From positions 100,782 to 164,781 of the forward strand of contig NZ_JACHTG010000002.1 in NCBI RefSeq assembly GCF_014250675.1: a stretch of 64,000 bases of DNA. Direction: 5' to 3'. Below are positions 24,468 through 33,059 of this stretch, in pieces (the stretch's first letter is position 1; each line of letters opens with the position of its first letter). The stretch is from Cetobacterium sp. 8H (GTDB lineage Bacteria; Fusobacteriota; Fusobacteriia; Fusobacteriales; Fusobacteriaceae). A program made the position numbers and the translations under genes. Below the pieces are notes generated by a model that had not been told where the DNA came from, ran no database searches, and was given only the letters and a program-made list of their open reading frames with translations.

Positions 24468-25802
24468 ATGGAGAATGTAAAAGAAACCTCTTCTATTTTA
24501 AATGAAAATAGTTCAAATAAATGGATAGGTTGGTTGGTAGCTTTTATGGTTGGAGTATCACTTTTTTATTTTGAAATTTATAAGGTTTGGTTAGGAGAAA
24601 GAACTTTAACAACTCAATCAGCTTTTTTATTAATGTTAATATGCTTAATAATAGGTGAAGTAATTTCAACTAAAACAAAAGCTTTTGTACCCTCTATGTT
24701 TGTAAGCGCGGTATTATTTGTGATAGGATTTTGGACCTTTTTTCCACAAAATATTTTACAAATAGGTGGGGTAGCACCAAATTTACCAACATTTTTAGTA
24801 ATGATGATGGTTGTTCATTTAGGAACAATGCTAAATATTCAAGAATTAATTAACCAATGGAAAACAGTTCTTGTTACTTTAGCAGGAATGTTAGGAATTT
24901 TAGTAGTTATTTTAACTTTGGGAAGTTTAATTTTGGGAAAAGAAACGGCAGCAATTGCAGCTCCACCGTTAACTGGAGGATTTGTTGCTGCACTTATGAT
25001 GCAAGGAGCAGCTGGACAAAATCAACATTTATTTATTTTAGCAATGGCTGTATATGTATTACAAGGATTTGTAGGATATCCATTGACTAGTTTATGCTTA
25101 AAAATAGAAGGGAAAAATTTAATAAAAAAATATAGAGCTGGAGAATTAAAACTAGAACAAGAACCAAATGTAAAAACAGAAAAAAATAAATCAACAAAGA
25201 CATATAAATGGGATTTGTTTGAAAAAATACCTTTAAAATATCAAAGTGATTTTACAAATCTTTTTACAATGGTAATTTTAGTAGTGCTTTCAGGATATTT
25301 AGAGACTCTTTCTCTAGGATATATTTCTAAGTTTGTATGGGCTTTAATACTTGGAGTTTTTGGAGCAGCTTTAGGATTTATTGAACCACAAATTCTTATA
25401 AAATCGAGAAGTATGGGGTTTGTATATACAATAATAATGATGTTTGTATTTTCGCAATTAAGTAGCATAACTCCAGAAACATTAATTTTATTACTTAAAG
25501 ATTTTGCTATTTTAATTATTTTAGCAACAGTAGGAATAGCTATTGTAGCAATTCCTTTAGGAAGATATTTAGGATGGAGTACTGCAATGTCTTTTGCTAT
25601 AGGCCTTGGATCATTAGCGGGAGGATTCCCTGCAAGTTATGTTTTAAGTGTTGAGGCTGCAAAAGTTGTATCTGAAACAGAGGAGGAGTTTAAAATTGTA
25701 GAAACTAATATTTTACCGAAAACTTTAGTTTCTGGTTTTGTTAGTGCTACATCAGGATCAGTATTTATAGCAGGAGCAGTATTAGCATTTTTCTTTAAGT
25801 AA
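24468..25802 (+). CDS. DUF3100 membrane protein, probable transporter
   Basis: A 444-residue integral membrane protein with about 10-12 hydrophobic segments, starting with GWLVAFMVGVSLFYFEI after a 20-residue polar N-terminus. Glycine-rich re-entrant-like stretches (APPLTGGFVAALMMQGAAGQ and GLGSLAGGFPASYVLS) occur at equivalent places in the two halves, suggesting an inverted-repeat transporter fold. A charged cytoplasmic loop lies at ~215-260. The family (DUF3100) has no assigned substrate as far as I know. Position between cysteine-catabolic genes suggests uptake of a cysteine- or thiazoline-type compound. Confidence 0.75.
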   Translation: MENVKETSSILNENSSNKWIGWLVAFMVGVSLFYFEIYKVWLGERTLTTQSAFLLMLICLIIGEVISTKTKAFVPSMFVSAVLFVIGFWTFFPQNILQIGGVAPNLPTFLVMMMVVHLGTMLNIQELINQWKTVLVTLAGMLGILVVILTLGSLILGKETAAIAAPPLTGGFVAALMMQGAAGQNQHLFILAMAVYVLQGFVGYPLTSLCLKIEGKNLIKKYRAGELKLEQEPNVKTEKNKSTKTYKWDLFEKIPLKYQSDFTNLFTMVILVVLSGYLETLSLGYISKFVWALILGVFGAALGFIEPQILIKSRSMGFVYTIIMMFVFSQLSSITPETLILLLKDFAILIILATVGIAIVAIPLGRYLGWSTAMSFAIGLGSLAGGFPASYVLSVEAAKVVSETEEEFKIVETNILPKTLVSGFVSATSGSVFIAGAVLAFFFK

Positions 25803-25813
25803 GGAGATTGAAA

Positions 25814-26611
25814 ATGGAATTAGGATTAAAAGATAAAGTTGTTGTTGTAACTGGTGGAACTAAGGGTATAGGATACGCTACAGTATTAGAATTTTTGAAA
25901 GAAGGCGCAAAAGTAGCACTGTGTTCAATTGATGATAATTTTTCTTCTGTACAAAAAGAGCTTGAATCTATCAAGAGTTCTAATGAAATCTATATAGAAA
26001 AAGTAGATATGTCTCAAAGTGAACAAGTTTATAGATTTTCTAAAAATGTTTATCAAAAATTCGGAAAAATTGATTGTTGGATTAATAATGTAGGAGCAGT
26101 AGGTTATAAAAAAGGTGATGAATATGATGATGAAGAGATAGATTTTATTGTAGGAGTATGTTTTAAATCTGTTATATTTGGAAGTCAAGCAGCATATAGG
26201 TATATGAAGGGAAAGGGAGGAGTAATTGTAAACGTAAGTTCACTTGCAGCGAGATGTTCTTCAGCAGGAAGAAGTACACTATATGGACCTTTAAAGTCAG
26301 CTATAAATAATTTAACCAATACTTTAGCTGGAGAATACTGCGCTGATCAAATTAGAGTAACTTGTATTATGCCTGGATTCACAATAACTCCTTTAACAAA
26401 AAGTCAAATATCAAAAGAGGAACTAGAAAAAAATTCAAATGCAACGTTATTAAGAAGAATGGCTTTACCAGAGGAGATAGCAAAACCAATAGTTTTTCTT
26501 GCAAGTGATGCAGCAAGTTATATGACTGCAACAACTATAGAAGTTTCAGGTGGAAGAAGTATGACTTTAAATCCAACATTTGCATATGAAAAATTAAATA
26601 TAAAAAAATAG
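25814..26611 (+). CDS. Short-chain dehydrogenase/reductase
   Basis: A 265-residue NAD(P)-dependent SDR. The cofactor motif TGGTKGIG is at residues ~14-21, NNVGAVG (NNAG-type) at ~91, the catalytic Ser in NVSSLAA, and Tyr-Lys in YGPLK. I chose ATG 25814 over TTG 25808 because AAGGAG stands 7 nt before it. It is the fourth gene of the sigma-54-controlled operon, 11 nt after the transporter. Its substrate is unknown. Confidence 0.88.
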   Translation: MELGLKDKVVVVTGGTKGIGYATVLEFLKEGAKVALCSIDDNFSSVQKELESIKSSNEIYIEKVDMSQSEQVYRFSKNVYQKFGKIDCWINNVGAVGYKKGDEYDDEEIDFIVGVCFKSVIFGSQAAYRYMKGKGGVIVNVSSLAARCSSAGRSTLYGPLKSAINNLTNTLAGEYCADQIRVTCIMPGFTITPLTKSQISKEELEKNSNATLLRRMALPEEIAKPIVFLASDAASYMTATTIEVSGGRSMTLNPTFAYEKLNIKK

Positions 26612-26630
26612 AATATATAAGGAGGAAAAA

Positions 26631-27143
26631 ATGTCAAAAATAACAAATAATCCACACATTTTAAACAATGAAAAGTCAAATATTCAAAGAGGAGCAATAG
26701 GGCATAGAGCTACTTGGATGGCATTAACGTATTTGGCAGCTAAAAATGAAGGTAAAGAGGAAGAGGGAGAAAAGTTTGCGAGAGAAGCTATTTCTAAAAC
26801 AGGTTTTAGAGATGGTGAAGCATTAAAAAAATTATGTGGAACTGAAGAGATAGATTGTAGTCATTTTGGAGATATTTTTTTAACTCCAGTTTTAAGAGAT
26901 ACTTTTGAAGTGGATTTTAAAAATAAAACTGAAGATAGATTAGATGTTGAGTTTAATCATTGTCCACTATTAAAAGCATGGCAAGATTTAGGATTAGATG
27001 ATGAAACATGTGCAAAGTTATGTGATATAGCAATGGATGGAGATAGAAATATTGCAAAGGGAATGGGATTAGATTTTCATTTAGGAGATACTATTGCTCA
27101 AGGACATCCAACTTGTAAAATTTCTTTCTTCAAAAATAAGTAG
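26631..27143 (+). CDS. ATC hydrolase-family protein (second paralog)
   Basis: A 170-residue paralog of the first gene in this operon: both share HRxxWM near the N-terminus, HCPLLKAWQDLG, CDIAMDGDR and a C-terminal DTIAQGHPTC. The shared residues are the likely active-site set, while the region around residues 55-90 differs. The two could form a heteromer or act on two related substrates. AAGGAGG precedes the ATG; a terminator follows at once, marking the operon end. Confidence 0.75.
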   Translation: MSKITNNPHILNNEKSNIQRGAIGHRATWMALTYLAAKNEGKEEEGEKFAREAISKTGFRDGEALKKLCGTEEIDCSHFGDIFLTPVLRDTFEVDFKNKTEDRLDVEFNHCPLLKAWQDLGLDDETCAKLCDIAMDGDRNIAKGMGLDFHLGDTIAQGHPTCKISFFKNK

Positions 27144-27145
27144 AG

Positions 27146-27176
27146 AAAAAAAGGTTGACTTATGTCAGCCTTTTTA
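27146..27176 (+). terminator. Terminator of the cysteine/thiazoline operon
   Basis: AAAAAGGTTGAC TTAT GTCAGCCTTTTT: a 12-bp stem (one G-T pair) with a four-base loop and a T tail, immediately after the second ATC hydrolase stop. Confidence 0.88.
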
Positions 27177-27200
27177 ATTTCTTAATTAGTACTTTTTATC

Positions 27201-27229
27201 TTGGAGATTATGTAATCTTGTGCTATTAT
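27201..27229 (+). promoter_or_regulatory. Possible promoter of the PLD-helicase gene
   Basis: TTGGAG, 17-nt spacer, TATTAT. The -10 is close to consensus, the -35 weaker. It lies 38 nt before the start codon and downstream of the terminator, where a new unit must begin. Confidence 0.45.
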
Positions 27230-27266
27230 TAAGCCTATATGATAAGGTGGTATTTAGGGGGAGATA

Positions 27267-29621
27267 ATGCTAATATCTAATAACAAAAATACAATGTATG
27301 AGACTTTAAAAAATTCGATAAATAATTGTGAAGAGATAATAATGAATGTCCCTTTTATTCGTGATTCAGGACTAAAACTTTTAATTCCAGAGTTATTAAA
27401 AGCTAAAAATGCTGGAAAAAATATAAAGATTTTAACTAGTGATTATATGAAAGTAACAGAACCGAATGCACTTTATAGATTACTGGATATTCCAGGAGTT
27501 AAAATATTTAACAACCCTTCTAACAGATCTTTTCATGAGAAAACATATGTATTTAAAAATAAAAATAAGATTGAAATCTATGTTGGATCTTCCAATATAT
27601 CATATTCTGAACTAGTTTCAGGAGTAGAGTGGAATTACTATTTCAATGGAGATTCTAATCAAGAGAATATAAATGATATTTTATTAGAGTTTAATGAACT
27701 TTATGAAAAGTGTAGCTATAACCTAACTTTAGATTGGTTAAGAAGTTATGAAAAGTCTTATGAGAAAAAGTATTTTGAAAAACTAATAGACCCTCAACCA
27801 TCAATGGAGATTATGAAAAAATTGGAACCTATAAAGTTTCAAGTACCCGCTCTTTATGAGTTATCTAAAACTAGAGAGGAAGGGTATAAAAAAGCTATGG
27901 TTGTTGTTGGAACTGGGTTAGGAAAAACATACCTTTCAGCTTTTGACAGTATGAGTTTTAATAAGATATTGTTTGTAGCTCATAGAGATGAGATATTAAG
28001 AGATGCTAAAAAAACATTTGAAACTGTATATAAAGATACTAAAAGTTATGGATTTTTCAATGGTTACAAAAAAGAGGTAGCCAAAGATATAACTTTTGCA
28101 ACAGTAATAACACTTTCAAAGGATGAGTATTTAGCAGATAATTATTTTTCAAAAGAGTATTTTGACTATATAGTAATAGATGAGTTTCATCACAGTAGTG
28201 CTCCAAGCTATTTAAAACTTTTAGATTACTTTAAACCTAAGTTTTTGCTTGGTCTTACTGCAACACCAGATCGTGCTGACAGTGGGGATGTATATAGACT
28301 ATGTGATTATAATATTGCTTATGAGTGTGACTTTAGAGTTGGTATCAATAATGGGTGGCTCACTCCTTTTGAATACTTTGGAATCTACGATGATACAGAT
28401 TACTCTCTAATTCCTTGGAGAAGTGGAAAATATGATTTAGAAGCTTTGGAAAATAGTTTAATTATTGAAAAAAGATTGGAACTTGTCTATAAAAAGTATA
28501 TAGAGTTTAGAAAAACCTCTACTATTGCTTTTTGTGCCAGTGTTAAGCACTGTAAAGTCATGCAACACTACTTTAGTGATAGAAATATCAAAAGTGAGAT
28601 AGTTATAGGTGATACATCTGTGGAGAAAAGACAAGAGATAATTTTTAAGCTTAAAGAGGGAAAATTAGATATTATATTTACTGTAGATGTTTTTAATGAG
28701 GGTGTAGATATACCATGTATAGATACTATTTTATTTTTAAGACCAACAAACTCCTATACAATATTTATTCAGCAATTAGGTAGAGGACTTAGGACTTTTG
28801 AGGGAAAAGAAAAACTTCGAGTTTTAGATTTTGTTGGAAACTTTAAAGGGGCAGAGTTAAGGCCAGCTTTTTTATCTGGAAGTTTTAAGGGTGAAAGAAA
28901 ACCAATATCCCCTTTAGATTCAAACTTTATTTTACCAAGTGGGTGTAGTGCAAACTTTGATTTTAAAATAATAGAGTATTTTGAAAAAAATAAAGATAAA
29001 AGGGATAACTTAAAGGAAAAGTTATATCAAGATTTTTTAAGAGTTAAAGAGGTTCTAAGTAAAAATCCAAGTATTATGGATATCTTTACCTTTGGAGAGT
29101 TCCCAGTGCATATATACTTACAAAAATATAAAAGCTGGTATCAATTTTTAAAAGAGATTGATGGATTAAAAAAGAAAGAAAAGTTATTTTCAGAAAGAGG
29201 TATTAATTTCTTGGAGTTTTTAGAAAAAACTGCAATGACTAAATCTTATAAAATACCATTATTACTTTCTTTGTTTAAAGATGGATTAAAAGAAGAGGTG
29301 ACTTTAAAAGAAATTGGTAAGTTTTATAAAGAGTTTTATGGTGAGGATTTACACGGGAAGGATTTAACTAATAAAAGACATGATGATTGGAAAAATTGGC
29401 ATTTGAAGAAATTTGAAGTTTTGGCCAAAGATAATCCAATACATTTTTTAACTAAAGATGGAAAAAACGAGGATTTTTTTAGTTTTTCAGATGATAAATT
29501 TAAACTAAATGATAAATTGTTTAAAGAGATAGAGAAAAATAAGGAGTTATTAGAAAATATTTTAGATAGATTAGAGTATAGAAATAAAAACTATTTTAGA
29601 AGAAAATATATGGAGGGATAA
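27267..29621 (+). CDS. PLD-nuclease / DEAD-box helicase fusion
   Basis: A 784-residue two-part protein. Residues 1-~150 are a phospholipase D-type nuclease domain with one HKD motif: FHEKTYVF then YVGSSNIS. Residues ~185-560 form an SF2 helicase: Walker A GTGLGKTYL, DEFHH (motif II), LTATPDR (motif III) and QQLGRGLR (motif VI). The C-terminal ~200 residues are helical and of unknown role. Such fusions occur in defence islands and cut DNA while moving along it. GGGGGAG precedes the ATG. The stop overlaps a methyltransferase start (TAATG), so the two are co-translated. I do not recognise a named defence system. Confidence 0.85.
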   Translation: MLISNNKNTMYETLKNSINNCEEIIMNVPFIRDSGLKLLIPELLKAKNAGKNIKILTSDYMKVTEPNALYRLLDIPGVKIFNNPSNRSFHEKTYVFKNKNKIEIYVGSSNISYSELVSGVEWNYYFNGDSNQENINDILLEFNELYEKCSYNLTLDWLRSYEKSYEKKYFEKLIDPQPSMEIMKKLEPIKFQVPALYELSKTREEGYKKAMVVVGTGLGKTYLSAFDSMSFNKILFVAHRDEILRDAKKTFETVYKDTKSYGFFNGYKKEVAKDITFATVITLSKDEYLADNYFSKEYFDYIVIDEFHHSSAPSYLKLLDYFKPKFLLGLTATPDRADSGDVYRLCDYNIAYECDFRVGINNGWLTPFEYFGIYDDTDYSLIPWRSGKYDLEALENSLIIEKRLELVYKKYIEFRKTSTIAFCASVKHCKVMQHYFSDRNIKSEIVIGDTSVEKRQEIIFKLKEGKLDIIFTVDVFNEGVDIPCIDTILFLRPTNSYTIFIQQLGRGLRTFEGKEKLRVLDFVGNFKGAELRPAFLSGSFKGERKPISPLDSNFILPSGCSANFDFKIIEYFEKNKDKRDNLKEKLYQDFLRVKEVLSKNPSIMDIFTFGEFPVHIYLQKYKSWYQFLKEIDGLKKKEKLFSERGINFLEFLEKTAMTKSYKIPLLLSLFKDGLKEEVTLKEIGKFYKEFYGEDLHGKDLTNKRHDDWKNWHLKKFEVLAKDNPIHFLTKDGKNEDFFSFSDDKFKLNDKLFKEIEKNKELLENILDRLEYRNKNYFRRKYMEG

Positions 29622-30202
29622 TGTCGGTAGAGTTTTATAATAATAATGCAGATGATTTTTTTAATAATACTGTTAATGCAGATATGAGTGCTACTTATAG
29701 TTTGTTTGAAGAGAATCTTTCAGATATAAATGGAGAGATACTTGATTTAGGGTGTGGAAGTGGAAGAGATGCTAAGCATTTTATCGATAAGGGATATGAG
29801 GTAACAGCTTTAGATCTATCTCCAGTATTAGCATCAAAGGCAAGTGAGTATATTGAGCAAGAGGTTATCGTAGGAAATATGAAAGATTTGGATTATAAGG
29901 ATAGATTCATTGGAATTTGGGCTTGTGCATCACTGTTACATCTAACGGAGGATGAAGTTTTAGAAACTGTAAAAAGGTGTCATAAGGCTTTAAAAAAGGA
30001 TGGGGTACTTTATGCATCTTTTAAATATGGGGAAAATAATTATGAGAAGGATGGAAGAAGTTTTACTTGTTTTACTAGAGATAGTTTTTTAAATTTAATA
30101 AAGGGACTAGATTTTTATTATTGTGCAACATTTGAAACTGGAGATGTTAGACCTGGAAGGGAGAATGAAAAATGGCTGAATGTAATTCTGAAAAAGGTAT
30201 AG
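29621..30202 (+). CDS. Class I SAM-dependent methyltransferase
   Basis: A 193-residue Rossmann methyltransferase. The SAM-binding motif I is ILDLGCGSGRDA (~38-49) and ALDLSP gives the acidic residue that binds the ribose. There is no NPPY or PC motif of DNA methylases, and the protein looks like a TehB/UbiE-type small-molecule or protein methylase. It overlaps the helicase gene by one base, so a functional link is likely. It could be a self-protection or effector component, or a passenger. Confidence 0.85.
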   Translation: MSVEFYNNNADDFFNNTVNADMSATYSLFEENLSDINGEILDLGCGSGRDAKHFIDKGYEVTALDLSPVLASKASEYIEQEVIVGNMKDLDYKDRFIGIWACASLLHLTEDEVLETVKRCHKALKKDGVLYASFKYGENNYEKDGRSFTCFTRDSFLNLIKGLDFYYCATFETGDVRPGRENEKWLNVILKKV

Positions 30203-30316
30203 TGAAGGGTACTAGCCATAAGGAATATCTCAAGTTAGAGGATAAAGAGAATAAGAATTAAAGATGATAAAAATGAGTTTATAGTTTGGTATATAAAACA
30301 GCAGGGGGAAAATCAG

Positions 30317-30940
30317 ATGAACTTAGAAAAAGAGATCGAACTGGCATTTGAGGAAATTAGTAGCTATGGTGATGAACTTGCCTATTTGGGGTTAACAACT
30401 AAAATTGAGATTCCTTTTAGAGATTGGTTAGCTGTAAAGCTACATAAAAAATTAGGAAAAAAATATATAGTGGCAAGAGAATATCCAGAGATATCTCCAA
30501 CAAATAATAAAACGTTAAGAACAGACTTAGCTATTTTAAGAGATGGTGTTGTTGAAGAGAGATTAGAACTAAAAGCTTGTTATAGCTTTGATCTTCCAAA
30601 GAAAAACAAAGATTATAATTTATTTTGGAATCAAGTTCTTACTGATTATGAAAAACATAAATTTATAGATGGAAAGACGTACTTTTTATTACTTGCAGTC
30701 CATCCAATAGATAAGATTGAAGATTCAAAAAATGATGTGATAAAATACTATTCAGGGCATAGAAGATTTAGTAAACATTATACTCAAGAGGAACTTTTAA
30801 AAGATATAAAAGATAATATACCTCTTGAATGGAAAACTCATGAAAAATTAAAATTTATAGATAGTAGATTTCATGAGATGGGTGAAACATTTGGAATAAG
30901 AGTAGGAATTATGTATTATTTGTGGGAAAAGATAGATTGA
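30317..30940 (+). CDS. Unknown protein with PD-(D/E)XK-like nuclease signature
   Basis: A 207-residue soluble protein, ATG preceded by GGGGGA. Around residues 75-95 it reads RTDLAIL-x(9)-LELKA, a D-x(n)-ExK arrangement preceded by a helix with conserved Glu; this fits a PD-(D/E)XK nuclease fold of restriction enzymes. I do not recognise the family. It is followed by a terminator, so it may be a single-gene unit rather than part of the Zorya set next to it. The upstream gap (30203-30316) has no clear promoter. Confidence 0.5.
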   Translation: MNLEKEIELAFEEISSYGDELAYLGLTTKIEIPFRDWLAVKLHKKLGKKYIVAREYPEISPTNNKTLRTDLAILRDGVVEERLELKACYSFDLPKKNKDYNLFWNQVLTDYEKHKFIDGKTYFLLLAVHPIDKIEDSKNDVIKYYSGHRRFSKHYTQEELLKDIKDNIPLEWKTHEKLKFIDSRFHEMGETFGIRVGIMYYLWEKID

Positions 30941-30949
30941 ATTAAAGAA

Positions 30950-30977
30950 TGCCAGACTCAAATGTCTGGTATTTTTT
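30950..30977 (+). terminator. Terminator after the PD-(D/E)XK-like gene
   Basis: ATGCCAGAC tcaaat GTCTGGTAT followed by TTTTTTT, 9 nt after the preceding stop codon. The open frame of the following ZorA-like gene runs back into this hairpin, but its true start is downstream. Confidence 0.85.
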
Positions 30978-30994
30978 TAATCATAGAAAAAAAA

Positions 30995-31023
30995 TTGAGA
31001 TTAAAGTAATTATGGGGTATATG
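30995..31023 (+). promoter_or_regulatory. Possible promoter of the first Zorya operon
   Basis: TTGAGA, 17-nt spacer, TATATG, 43 nt before the chosen ZorA start and just after the terminator. Only moderate consensus match. Confidence 0.4.
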
Positions 31024-31065
31024 ATTATTGTATTAACTTATTTTTTGAAAGATGGGAGTGTAGAT

Positions 31066-33054
31066 ATGATGATTGAAAATATTTTAGAACAAATAAAGAC
31101 ACCTATGAATATAGGATTTGGAGTACCTATGTTTATGTTATTTTTATATTCATTAAAAAAAATAAATTCAAATCCTAAAGAAAATACAGTACTGCCGAAT
31201 TTTATAGCTGCCACAGGTATTATAGGTACTTTTGTAGGTATTTTTTTTGGACTTTTAGAGTTTGACACATATAAATTAGATGATAGTATTCCTGTTTTAT
31301 TGGATGGAATGAAGACAGCTTTTTTTACATCTATATTAGGATTGGGTTTTTCGAATTTGTTAAAGGCATTTCAATCATATAAAGTAAAATGTGTTATAAA
31401 AAAGTCAGGAAAAGATATAGAAGATGTATCTTTAGAAAAAATAGCATCACTTATGTTTGATATAAAAGAAACTATTGTTAATAGCAACTTAGAATTAGTT
31501 TCTTCAATTAAAGATATAAAAGAAAATACAATAAAAGTATCTGAAAAAAATCAAATTGCAATGGAATCTTTGGTAGAAGAATTAGTTGGGAACAAAGATG
31601 AATCTCTTGTAGGACAGATAAGAAAATTAAGAGAAAGTCTTATTAGAGCCCAAGATGAAGCTCAAGAAAGGCTTAATTTAGGACTTGAAAAAATGGGAAC
31701 ACAACTTGATAATTTAGTAAAAACTAATAATGCTATTGGGAACGAGATTGAAAGAGGGAATAGTGTACTAATAGATGAATTTAGAATATTTGCAAAAAAT
31801 ATGGCTGAAAACAATATGAAAGCTTTTACAGAAGCAATACAAGAGTGCATTAAAGATTTGAATAATCAACTTCAAGAACAATTTGGGGAGAACTTTAAGC
31901 ATTTAAATTCAGCTGTTGAAAAGCTTTTAGAATGGCAAATTCATTATAAAGAAACAATTGAAAAAGCAACTACAAATCAGATAGAACTATATAATGGGAT
32001 GAATATAGCAAAGGAATTAGTTATTGAAATAAACGAAAGAAGTAAATCGATTGTAGAAGTTGCAAATAAATTAGGAGATAAGATTGTAACTTTTGATACT
32101 CAACAACAAACTTTAAATAGTTCAATAGAAGTTTTAAATAAGATTTCTCAAGAAGCAAAAGAGTTGATTCCAAATATAGATATTTATATAAACGAGTTTA
32201 AAAATAAAGTTATTGAAACAACAGATGAAACTCAAAAATTAACAATAGAATTAAAAGATCAGATGCTAGAAAGCACAAAGAATGTAGAAACATATATATC
32301 AGAAGTTGATTTGAAATTATTAGAACATACAGTTTTAGCAACAGAAAAAATTACAGATCATGTAGTAACTACAACAGAAAAGAGTATAATTGAAGTTAAT
32401 AAATCATCAAAAAATATGCTAGAGAAGATAAATATTGTTAATCAAGAAGCTATTAGAAATATATCTAAACTTTCTGACCATTTTGAAGAACAATCATCAA
32501 TGAGTATAAGTCATATAAATAGTATTCAAAATAATATGAAATCTGTAGCAGAAACCTTACTAGAAACTTTAAATAAAGTATCAGTTAATACTTCAAAAAA
32601 TATTGATGAAAATAATACACAAATAATTTCTATAAGAAATGCTATTAAGGAATTAACACAAGCTTCAACAGAAAATATAAAAAATCAACAAAATGAGATA
32701 ATACAAGCTTTAAATAATTTAACAGCTGGAATCAAATCAACTAGTGAAGTAAATGTAAAGTCTATGGAAGATCAAATATCAAGTATTGAAAAAGCTGTAG
32801 TTAAATTTGAAAATGAAGGCTTTACGTTAACAAAGAAGATATCAGATAATATTCAAGTGATGGTAGAAAATAATAATTCAAATCTTCAAACAAGTATACA
32901 TAATTTAAATGAATCTTTAGGAGTCACATTAAATACATCACTTCAATCTTTAGGAGAGCAATTAGCAGCAGTTTCTGAAAAGTTTGTAAGTGATTACATA
33001 CCATTAACTATAGAGCTTCAAAAAGTAGTTAATTTAGCAAAAAAGGTAGGTTAA
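31066..33054 (+). CDS. zorA: ZorA-like MotA/ExbB proton channel with long coiled-coil tail (first Zorya)
   Basis: A 662-residue inner-membrane protein. Three predicted helices lie in the first ~130 residues (GFGVPMFMLFLYSL, NFIAATGIIGTFVGIFFGLL, AFFTSILGLGFSNLL), and the MotA-type GTFVGIFFGL and ADMKTAF-like GMKTAFFTS segments match ZorA. The remaining ~500 residues are a nearly uninterrupted coiled coil rich in Asn, Glu and Ser, the cytoplasmic tail that in Zorya senses or transmits invasion. The open frame starts at 30949, but that ATG lies inside a terminator hairpin; ATG 31066 follows GGGAG at 7 nt. ZorB follows 5 nt later. Confidence 0.8.
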   Translation: MMIENILEQIKTPMNIGFGVPMFMLFLYSLKKINSNPKENTVLPNFIAATGIIGTFVGIFFGLLEFDTYKLDDSIPVLLDGMKTAFFTSILGLGFSNLLKAFQSYKVKCVIKKSGKDIEDVSLEKIASLMFDIKETIVNSNLELVSSIKDIKENTIKVSEKNQIAMESLVEELVGNKDESLVGQIRKLRESLIRAQDEAQERLNLGLEKMGTQLDNLVKTNNAIGNEIERGNSVLIDEFRIFAKNMAENNMKAFTEAIQECIKDLNNQLQEQFGENFKHLNSAVEKLLEWQIHYKETIEKATTNQIELYNGMNIAKELVIEINERSKSIVEVANKLGDKIVTFDTQQQTLNSSIEVLNKISQEAKELIPNIDIYINEFKNKVIETTDETQKLTIELKDQMLESTKNVETYISEVDLKLLEHTVLATEKITDHVVTTTEKSIIEVNKSSKNMLEKINIVNQEAIRNISKLSDHFEEQSSMSISHINSIQNNMKSVAETLLETLNKVSVNTSKNIDENNTQIISIRNAIKELTQASTENIKNQQNEIIQALNNLTAGIKSTSEVNVKSMEDQISSIEKAVVKFENEGFTLTKKISDNIQVMVENNNSNLQTSIHNLNESLGVTLNTSLQSLGEQLAAVSEKFVSDYIPLTIELQKVVNLAKKVG

Positions 33055-33059
33055 TTTAA

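Noticed and set aside
24468..25802. Assigning the DUF3100 protein as a cysteine transporter
   Set aside because: Context supports transport of a related compound, but no substrate-specific residue can be named.
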